In this document: positions 1-5,394 of the stretch, one piece after another
How the letters are laid out: each line of letters opens with the position of its first letter
How positions within the stretch are numbered: the first letter of the stretch is position 1
Assembly (NCBI GenBank): GCA_023251335.1
Contig: JAHEZA010000214.1
Location: forward strand, 1-5,394
DNA: 5,394 nucleotides
Source: Chitinophagaceae bacterium
GTDB lineage: Bacteria; Bacteroidota; Bacteroidia; Chitinophagales; Chitinophagaceae
Reading direction: 5' to 3'
Translations under genes and position numbers: made by a program
The notes under the pieces: model-generated
Told to the model about the DNA's origin: nothing
Databases searched by the model: none
What the model saw: only the letters and a program-made list of their open reading frames with translations

Positions 1-1151
1 ATATAATAATCAAGAAGGTGATAAATAACCGAATAATAAGCGCCAGTAGATTCCTGGTTGGTAAACACCGCAATCCCGAGATTAAGATCAGGAACCATGG
101 CAATTTGCGACACAAAACCATCTAACGCGCCACCATGGCCTACCATCTTATATTGTTTATAATTATAAATATGAAAAGCAAGTGCATACCCACCCAAACT
201 AATCTGACCAGGTTTTAAATCTTCGGCAGCCTTACCATAAGAAATCGGTGTAACAATTTTCCATAATTGATTTGTTGAGGATGGTGAAAAAATGGTTGAG
301 CTGTTTGGCGCACGCCCGGAATCCAATTGTGTCACCAACCATTTTGCTATATCCGTTGCATTGGTAATAATACCACCGCAAGGTGCGCCTGCATCGCCAA
401 TCATAATATCCGGGCCATGTTCAATCACCTGAACTTTACCATCAATTCTCTGATGGCCGGTTGCTGTATTCTTTTGATTTTTAAATTCTGAAAACTTTGA
501 TAAGCTTTCAGTCATTCCAATCTTATCGAAGATTCGGGTTTTTATAAAATCCTCCCACGGCATACCAGAAACTTCACTAATCAACTCACCCGCGGTAACA
601 TATAAGACATTGTCGTAAGCATACGTAGTTCTGAAATCATGTACCAGCGGCAGGTCCGCAAGTTTCTGCGCGATCTCTTTCCGGGAAAATGTGGAAGGCG
701 GAAACAACAGTAAGTCACCCGAATATGCACCAAGCCCGCTATGATGAACTAACATATCACGAATGGTAAGATGAGCTGTGACATAAGGATCCGACATTTT
801 GAACCAAGGCATGTATTTGATCACCGGATCGTCCCATTTTATTTTTCCGTCTTCTACTAAAATAGCCAACGCAGTGGAAGTGAAAGCTTTACTATTAGAC
901 GCAATCGAAAATAAAGTGTGTGCGTCTATTGGTGACTGTTCCCCCAATTTTTTCACACCAAAGCCTTTCGTCAGTAACACTTTTCCATCTTTTACAATGG
1001 CGACACTCATACCCGGCACTTCAAACGTTTTTAAAACTTTTGAAATATAGTTATCAAGGTCGGGAGGAAATGAGGTTTTATTTTTTTGTCCAAAACTTAC
1101 AAAGCCCGAGAACAAAAACAGTACTGATAGTAAACAAACATTTAATCTCAT
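1..1151 (-). CDS. Exported serine hydrolase, beta-lactamase/PBP-like family (PF00144-type), C-terminal part missing
   Basis: Read leftward from the ATG at 1151, the frame stays open for 383 codons and runs off the window, so the C-terminus is absent. Residues 1-22 form a signal peptide: a basic start, a hydrophobic stretch VCLLSVLFLFSGFV, and SFGQ near the likely cleavage point, so the product should be periplasmic or secreted. All three active-site motifs of the class C beta-lactamase/DD-peptidase fold are present: SxxK as S85-N-S-K88 (nucleophile S85), YxN as Y179-D-N181, and HGG at 339-341 in place of the KTG motif. The segment TIRDMLVHHSGL (129-140) and the Gly-rich CGGIITNATDIAKWL (258-272) are also typical of the family. 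Members include esterases, D-aminopeptidases and peptidases, so the substrate cannot be predicted and a resistance role should not be assumed. Many relatives continue into a further C-terminal domain, which may lie beyond the edge. The start codon follows an A-rich tract, with no Shine-Dalgarno sequence. Confidence 0.93.
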   Translation of the reverse strand, partial: MRLNVCLLSVLFLFSGFVSFGQKNKTSFPPDLDNYISKVLKTFEVPGMSVAIVKDGKVLLTKGFGVKKLGEQSPIDAHTLFSIASNSKAFTSTALAILVEDGKIKWDDPVIKYMPWFKMSDPYVTAHLTIRDMLVHHSGLGAYSGDLLLFPPSTFSRKEIAQKLADLPLVHDFRTTYAYDNVLYVTAGELISEVSGMPWEDFIKTRIFDKIGMTESLSKFSEFKNQKNTATGHQRIDGKVQVIEHGPDIMIGDAGAPCGGIITNATDIAKWLVTQLDSGRAPNSSTIFSPSSTNQLWKIVTPISYGKAAEDLKPGQISLGGYALAFHIYNYKQYKMVGHGGALDGFVSQIAMVPDLNLGIAVFTNQESTGAYYSVIYHLLDYY

Positions 1152-1161
1152 TTTTTTATTT

Positions 1162-1433
1162 TTAATTCAGATTCACATAAAATTCCTGAACTCTTTTTCT
1201 CTCTTCTTTTGCTTTTTCAGGTTCATTTAATTTATCTAACAATTGTACTCTATACAAATGGCAATCTCTTGCAAGGTAAGAATCAGGAAATGATTTCTCG
1301 ATAAGGTGAATAGATTCAATGCGTTGCGAAGACCAATTGTATCTCCGTTATTTTTCAGTTTTTCTGCGTCCATGTAGTTCTGTTTCAAGTCACTTGCTAT
1401 TTTATTTGTTCTGTATGCCGGCTCGGGATGCAT
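1162..1433 (-). pseudogene. Frameshifted remnant of an unrecognised gene, upstream of the serine hydrolase
   Basis: Two minus-strand frames join into one plausible protein. From 1433 to about 1345 one frame reads MHPEPAYRTNKIASDLKQNY followed by MDAEKLKNNG. From 1347 to the TAA at 1164-1162 the other frame reads RRYNWSSQRIESIHLIEK, then SFPDSYLARDCHLYRVQLL and DKLNEPEKAKEERKRVQEFY. The second stretch is charged, helical and amphipathic, resembling a TPR-like helical repeat; past the crossover the first frame turns into unconvincing sequence and stops at 1236. A single lost base near 1345-1341 would restore continuity. Upstream the coding signal becomes unclear: a third piece, MKKGNTSLKDVLKDASRAG, opens at 1473 in the second frame and stops at 1402. 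The stop lies only 10 bases before the hydrolase ATG, which suggests the two were once co-transcribed. I cannot name a family. It could instead be an intact short ORF of 61 codons without an ATG, or a sequencing error in an intact gene. Confidence 0.42.
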
Positions 1434-1587
1434 CCTTTAAAACGTCTTTCAAGGATGTATTTCCTTTTTTCATTTGCCTTTTCGTTTGTTATAACTCTTC
1501 CTTAGATTCAAGTCCGGCACCTCTTTTTTTCTTAATGGGAGGGTTCTAATTTCTAAAACGTATAAAAAACCTAAAAAAAATCTGGGG

Positions 1588-1621
1588 TTTTGTGTTTATG
1601 TCATAGAACTTTCATATTTTC
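1588..1621 (+). promoter_or_regulatory. Weak candidate promoter for the susC/susD-like operon
   Basis: TTTTG at 1588-1592 and TATTTTC at 1615-1621 are 22 bases apart. This approximates the Bacteroidota housekeeping pattern, with a TTTG-like upstream element and TAnnTTTG at -7 separated by about 19-21 bases. The -7 match is imperfect, as TTTG is replaced by TTCA. If used, transcription would begin close to the first hairpin and give a leader of about 120 bases. In an AT-rich region such matches arise by chance, and SusC/SusD operons driven by extracytoplasmic-function sigma factors may use other sequences. Confidence 0.2.
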
Positions 1622-1622
1622 A

Positions 1623-1670
1623 TGCACGAAAGTGCAATTTCTGCGGTAATTATCCGCATTGCTGCAGAAA
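1623..1670 (+). promoter_or_regulatory. Cluster of inverted repeats, possible structured mRNA leader or operator
   Basis: Three inverted repeats are packed into 48 bases about 80-125 bases upstream of the susC-like start. TGCAC at 1623-1627 pairs perfectly with GTGCA at 1632-1636 around GAAA, a GNRA-type tetraloop. TGCGG at 1642-1646 pairs with CCGCA at 1654-1658 around seven bases, and can be extended by GCAAT 1634-1638 with ATTGC 1658-1662. TTTCTGC at 1638-1644 is also perfectly complementary to GCAGAAA at 1664-1670, an arm that competes with the extended hairpin. The G+C-rich stems stand out from AT-rich surroundings. Either an RNA leader with exclusive folds or a DNA dyad bound by a regulator would fit. 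The function is inference, and no known riboswitch class is recognised. Confidence 0.38.
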
Positions 1671-1748
1671 ACATTAATAGAACTGATTTAATCAAAACTG
1701 TTTAAATAAAACTTTTCAATAAACTATCACTTTAAAAAATCAATTGTT

Positions 1749-4700
1749 ATGAGAAAAATAATGTTACTCCTATGCAGTCTGTTTTTCTGCGCGAGCCTGA
1801 TGGCGCAAAGCCCCTCGAAGGTTACAGGTGTCGTGAGTTCGAAAGATGGTTCGCCCTTGCCTGCGAGTGTTACCATTAAAGGTACAAGTCGCGGCACCAC
1901 CACAGACGCCGAGGGCCGATACACGCTTGAGCAGGTACCTGCTAATGCGGTATTGGTATTTACTTCAGTAAGTTTTCAGACTTATGAAATACCCGTCAAC
2001 AAACGCAGTAGTGTTGATGTCTCCTTAGATTATGATGCCCAATCACTGGACGAGGTGATTGCTGTTGCCTATGGTACTTCAAAGAAAGGAACCTTTACGG
2101 GCTCGGCAGATGTCATCAATCAGAAAGAAATTAAAGATGTGCCTTCGACCTCGTTTCAACAAGCTTTGATAGGAAAAGCGGCGGGTGTGCAGGTTACACA
2201 AACTTCCGGCGAGGCTGGAAGTGTTCCTAGTATTCGTATAAGAGGTATTGGTTCTATGAATGCATCCAATGAGCCACTGTATGTTATTGACGGGGTGCCT
2301 GTCGTATCGGGAAATGCAGGCCAGATGAGCGATTATACCTATGCTACTAACAACGTCATGAATACGTTGAATCCTAATGACATTGAATCCATCACCATTT
2401 TAAAAGACGCCGCAGCTTCTTCGCTATATGGTTCGCGGGCCGCAAATGGGGTAGTGGTTGTCAATACTAAAAAGGGGAAGACAGGGAAGCCAAAAATCAA
2501 TTTAACTTCTTCAATCGGATTTACACCGACATGGGCTACCGACAATTATGAGCCAGCCAATGTACAGGAGCAGGTAAATATGTTATACCAGGTGTTTTGG
2601 GATTATAATGTAACAAGCGGTGAAACAGAGGAAGTTGCAAAAAATGATGCTATAAGAAGATTGAATGGAAAATTCAACAAACATGGCTATTACTTTGAAA
2701 CAGCAGGGAACACCAGGTATGAAAATGTGATGATAAAAGGGGAGACTGATGGAATTGAAAACCGTGAAGGAAAATATTATGATTGGGAGGATGCTTATTT
2801 CCGCACGGGGCAATTTCAAAATTATGACTTATCGGTAAGCGGTGGCGATCAAAATACTAAATACTTCTCATCGCTTTCGTATACCGGTGATCAGAATAGA
2901 GTAAAAGTTAATGATTTTGACCGGGTAACGGGACGTGTAAATCTTTCTCAAAAGATTGGAAAATTGTTTGAGTTCGGTTCAAATGTAAGTATTGCGAAAA
3001 GCAAACAGACAGGATATAATGATACGAGAAATCTGGGAGGAAATTATTATTTGCAAACAAGAAATTTGTTGTGGCCTTTGTATTGGCCAACAGATTATAA
3101 AACTGGCTTGCCGTGGACTGCGCGCTATGGTAGCTATGCATATAACGGGATATACTACGACGATCAATGGGAAAACAATTCTCAAACGCTTCGTATATGG
3201 GCCAATGAAAGTCTGATATTACATGTGCTTCCGGGGTTAGATATCAAATCAGTTTTTTCTTATGATAACGCAAATACAAAGGATCATATCTATTATGGAC
3301 CTAACCACTACAATGGGTCAAATGATAACGGTGTCGTAAATGAAATGGTGACAAATTATAACAGGATGGTAAGCTCTAATACCATCAATTATGCAAAAGA
3401 TTTTAATAAACATCACTTTGACATACTGGGAGGATTTGAAGCAGAAAAGAATTTGACTGATTACAATCGTGCTACCGGAAAGGATTTGCCATCAAGCGCT
3501 TTGCATACAGTTGCTACTGCCGGAAATTTTGAGGCAAGTGGATATTCATGGGGAAATAATATGCAATCCTATCTTTCAAGGCTGGAATATAATTATAACC
3601 AGAAATATTATGCATCTGCTTCCTTTCGCCGGGATGGGTCATCCAAGTTGGGCCCCGATACCAGATGGGGCAACTTTTGGTCGGTAGCAGGCGCATGGAG
3701 CATCAACAAAGAATCTTTTATGAGCTCTTTTAAAAATATCAGTAACCTTCGATTGCGCGCATCTTATGGTGTGAATGGAACCTTACCCATTAATAATTAT
3801 GGTTGGCGGTCACTGGTTGTTTACGACGATAAATATATGGATCAGGCAGGCGGAAGTATTCAAACTATTGCAGATCCTAATCTTACCTGGGAAACAAGTT
3901 ACACATCAAACATTGGCCTGGATTTCGGATTGTTCGACCAGAGGTTATATGGTACCATTGAATATTTTAATCGTGATTCTAAAAATCTTTTACAGGATGT
4001 TCCAATTTCGACAATTACCGGGTTTTCCTCGACGCTAAGAAATGTGGGCGAAATTAATAATCATGGTATAGAGCTGACCTTAGGGGGTGATATCATCCGT
4101 AATTCGAAATGGACATGGAGCGCCAGCGCAAACGCGTCATTCATTCAATCGTCAGTTACAAAACTCTACGGAGGACAGGACATAATATGGTATGATCCAA
4201 CAGGCGATGATGACAGGGCTCAATATATTTATCGTGAAGGCCAATCAACACTTGCTTACTATGGATATGAATGGGCCGGTGTCGATCCGGAAAATGGAAA
4301 AAACAGGTATTACGTAAATGATCCTACAGACAAAACCGCCGGTGATTTTGTGCTCAATGGCAGGGGGGCAACTTATGATTTTAATAATGCTAACTACAAA
4401 ATTGTGGGCAATGCACTTCCAAAAGTCTATGGTGGTTTTTCTACGGACGTTCATTATTCTAACTTCACGGTAGACCTGAATTTTATTTATAAGATCGGTG
4501 GATACATATATGACGGTGCATACAAAGATGTTTCGGATGATGGATATTACTGGGAAAGAATCAGGGCACAGAGTGAATACGATAACATGTGGACCGATAC
4601 ACATAAGGACGGAACCATTCCGCAGTTAAGTGGTAATGATTTAACAGATCCAATGCAATACAGTACCCGTCAAATGACTGACGCATCCTTCCTACGCCTG

Positions 4701-4907
4701 AAGAATATTACCCTGGCTTACAATATTCCGGCAAGCATTATTAATAAAGTAGGAATAACTAACGTGAGAATACATGCTACAGGAACCAACCTCCTTACTT
4801 TTTCAAAATACAAAGAAGCTGATCCCGAGGTGAATAATTATGGAACAAGAGGCTGGGAAACTCCTTACGGGAAAACATTCACATTCGGACTTGAATTAAG
4901 CTTCTAA
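1749..4907 (+). CDS. SusC-like TonB-dependent outer-membrane transporter
   Basis: This complete 1052-residue protein is of usual length for SusC/RagA-family transporters, which import oligosaccharides or peptides through a 22-strand outer-membrane barrel using TonB energy. Residues 1-20 are a signal peptide ending ASLMAQ. Residues about 24-95 form a carboxypeptidase-D regulatory-like beta-sandwich, with VTGVVSSKDGSPLPASVTIK and the TTTDAEGRYTL motif. A TonB-box-like SLDEVIAVAYGTSKK follows at 99-113. The plug domain spans about 115-245 and contains the family signatures SIRIRGIGS (161-169), EPLYVIDGVPV (175-185), and DIESITILKDAAASSLYGSR (211-230) followed by AANGVVVVNTKKG. The remainder is barrel, rich in aromatic and Asn/Asp/Gly residues, and ends in the terminal strand FTFGLELSF with the expected C-terminal Phe. 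No N-terminal STN signalling domain is present, so direct FecR/ECF trans-envelope signalling through this protein is unlikely. The ATG at 1749 is chosen because the signal peptide begins exactly there. The substrate is unknown. Confidence 0.97.
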   Translation: MRKIMLLLCSLFFCASLMAQSPSKVTGVVSSKDGSPLPASVTIKGTSRGTTTDAEGRYTLEQVPANAVLVFTSVSFQTYEIPVNKRSSVDVSLDYDAQSLDEVIAVAYGTSKKGTFTGSADVINQKEIKDVPSTSFQQALIGKAAGVQVTQTSGEAGSVPSIRIRGIGSMNASNEPLYVIDGVPVVSGNAGQMSDYTYATNNVMNTLNPNDIESITILKDAAASSLYGSRAANGVVVVNTKKGKTGKPKINLTSSIGFTPTWATDNYEPANVQEQVNMLYQVFWDYNVTSGETEEVAKNDAIRRLNGKFNKHGYYFETAGNTRYENVMIKGETDGIENREGKYYDWEDAYFRTGQFQNYDLSVSGGDQNTKYFSSLSYTGDQNRVKVNDFDRVTGRVNLSQKIGKLFEFGSNVSIAKSKQTGYNDTRNLGGNYYLQTRNLLWPLYWPTDYKTGLPWTARYGSYAYNGIYYDDQWENNSQTLRIWANESLILHVLPGLDIKSVFSYDNANTKDHIYYGPNHYNGSNDNGVVNEMVTNYNRMVSSNTINYAKDFNKHHFDILGGFEAEKNLTDYNRATGKDLPSSALHTVATAGNFEASGYSWGNNMQSYLSRLEYNYNQKYYASASFRRDGSSKLGPDTRWGNFWSVAGAWSINKESFMSSFKNISNLRLRASYGVNGTLPINNYGWRSLVVYDDKYMDQAGGSIQTIADPNLTWETSYTSNIGLDFGLFDQRLYGTIEYFNRDSKNLLQDVPISTITGFSSTLRNVGEINNHGIELTLGGDIIRNSKWTWSASANASFIQSSVTKLYGGQDIIWYDPTGDDDRAQYIYREGQSTLAYYGYEWAGVDPENGKNRYYVNDPTDKTAGDFVLNGRGATYDFNNANYKIVGNALPKVYGGFSTDVHYSNFTVDLNFIYKIGGYIYDGAYKDVSDDGYYWERIRAQSEYDNMWTDTHKDGTIPQLSGNDLTDPMQYSTRQMTDASFLRLKNITLAYNIPASIINKVGITNVRIHATGTNLLTFSKYKEADPEVNNYGTRGWETPYGKTFTFGLELSF

Positions 4908-4943
4908 CATAAACTCAATTTAAAAGAAATTAAAACTTAGTAT

Positions 4944-5394
4944 ATGAAAAAAGTAAAAATATTAATTGCAGCCGTTTTAATCGTGATGATGGCGGGTTGC
5001 TCAAAAGATTTTCTTGATGTGACTCCAACAAATGCCGGTGAAGCAAGTGAGTCCATTCAAACTGCTGCGGATGCCAATAGAATGGTTATTGGTTTGATGA
5101 GCAATATGCTTAGCTCCGATTATTATGGCAGAAATTTTATTATGTATGCTGATGCAAAAGGAGGAGACCTGACCATTTATTCGCAGGGTCGTGGCTTAGA
5201 TGCGCTGTACACGTTTAACCATGCACCTACTTCGGGATCTTACTCAGGATTTTGGGAACAGATTTATCATACCATATTACAAGCGAATAATATTATTAGT
5301 GGTATCGAAAAATTAAAAGCGGAAGGTAGTACAGAGAATTTTGACAAGTACCTGGGACAGGCGCTTACTGCAAGAGCATTGATGTATTTTGATC
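4944..5394 (+). CDS. SusD-like surface lipoprotein, nutrient-binding partner of the SusC-like transporter, N-terminal part
   Basis: The ATG at 4944 opens a frame that stays open for 150 codons to the window edge; family members usually have about 450-650 residues, so roughly a quarter to a third is present. Residues 1-18 form a lipoprotein signal peptide with lipobox M16-A-G-C19, and C19 is the predicted lipidation site. The following SKDFLDVTPTN is the classic SusD start, and its early K-D residues resemble the surface-export signal of Bacteroidota lipoproteins. FWEQIYHTILQANNIISGIE (103-122) and GQALTARALMYFD (138-150) match conserved helices of the SusD TPR-like scaffold. SusD proteins bind substrate at the cell surface and act as a lid over the SusC barrel. 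The 36-base gap after the susC-like gene is A/T-rich and lacks a terminator hairpin, so co-transcription is expected. No strong Shine-Dalgarno sequence precedes the start. The ligand cannot be inferred from this fragment. Confidence 0.95.
   Translation, partial: MKKVKILIAAVLIVMMAGCSKDFLDVTPTNAGEASESIQTAADANRMVIGLMSNMLSSDYYGRNFIMYADAKGGDLTIYSQGRGLDALYTFNHAPTSGSYSGFWEQIYHTILQANNIISGIEKLKAEGSTENFDKYLGQALTARALMYFD

Larger units (their letters stand above)
1434..1748. other. Divergent intergenic region without a convincing gene
   Basis: This AT-rich stretch separates leftward from rightward transcription, so it should carry promoters for both directions. Only short, stop-interrupted frames occur, apart from the 23-codon piece at 1473-1402 (minus) noted with the broken gene. 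A weak inverted repeat pairs AAAACC at 1566-1571 with GGTTTT at 1586-1591 around a 14-base loop. On the minus strand TACGTTTT at 1562-1555 resembles the Bacteroidota -7 element TAnnTTTG, but no matching upstream element is visible. The clearest structure is the hairpin cluster at 1623-1670, listed separately. The last 78 bases before the susC-like ATG are A/T-rich with no strong Shine-Dalgarno sequence, as is usual for highly expressed genes in this phylum. Confidence 0.6.

Noticed and set aside
799..1165. Two plus-strand ORFs of 83 and 81 codons (799-1050 and 920-1165).
   Set aside because: Both lie opposite the serine hydrolase, whose minus-strand frame has full motif support. Neither shows protein-like sequence or a start context.
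1495..1530. Possible complete tRNA gene.
   Set aside because: Only a T-loop-like string is present. The flanking five bases on each side do not pair, and no anticodon or D arm is found upstream.
1319..1549. Plus-strand ORF of 76 codons rich in Phe, Ser and Cys.
   Set aside because: Its composition is what an A-rich opposite strand produces. The minus strand carries better coding signal, and no family signature is visible.
1562..1599. Inverted repeat AAAACC...GGTTTT as a possible terminator.
   Set aside because: The stem is short and A/T-dominated with a 14-base loop. It lies between divergent transcription units, where no terminator is needed unless another gene ends there.
4245..4604. Minus-strand ORF of 119 codons within the susC-like gene.
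   Set aside because: It lies wholly inside the beta-barrel coding sequence on the opposite strand and reads as an Ile/Val/Cys-rich shadow without a recognisable domain.
4908..4943. Possible terminator or promoter between the susC-like and susD-like genes.
   Set aside because: The 36 bases are A/T-rich without any stem-loop or convincing promoter elements, consistent with a simple operon spacer.

Overview
The window looks like a chromosomal segment of a member of the phylum Bacteroidota, probably an environmental Sphingobacteriales or Chitinophagales type. The main evidence is a tandem SusC-like/SusD-like pair, a gene arrangement almost confined to this phylum. Supporting signs are A-rich translation starts without a clear Shine-Dalgarno sequence, an AT-rich composition, and a lipoprotein with an acidic residue soon after the lipidated cysteine. 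Genus-level placement is inference only.

Layout from left to right: (1) bases 1-1151, minus strand, hold an exported serine hydrolase of the beta-lactamase/penicillin-binding-protein-like family, cut off at its C-terminal side by the window edge. (2) Bases 1162-1433, minus strand, directly upstream of the hydrolase, hold a protein-like reading frame that is split between two frames. It is most simply the frameshifted remnant of a gene that I do not recognise. (3) Bases 1434-1748 have no convincing gene. They separate leftward from rightward transcription and contain a compact cluster of inverted repeats (1623-1670) that may form a structured 5' leader or operator for the genes to the right. 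(4) Bases 1749-4907, plus strand, hold a complete SusC-like TonB-dependent outer-membrane transporter of 1052 residues. (5) Bases 4944-5394, plus strand, hold the first 150 residues of its SusD-like surface lipoprotein partner, cut off by the window end.

The SusC/SusD genes lie 36 bases apart with no terminator visible between them, so they are very probably one operon. By family knowledge, the SusD lipoprotein closes over the SusC barrel and captures an oligosaccharide or peptide at the cell surface, and TonB energy drives its import. No glycoside hydrolase, polysaccharide lyase, sulfatase, anti-sigma factor or two-component regulator lies inside the window, so the substrate cannot be named. 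The serine hydrolase is divergent from the pair and may be unrelated in function. I see no CRISPR array, insertion sequence, rRNA or intact tRNA. Apart from the leader structure and the broken reading frame, this is ordinary Bacteroidota accessory metabolism, and I found no convincing new system.
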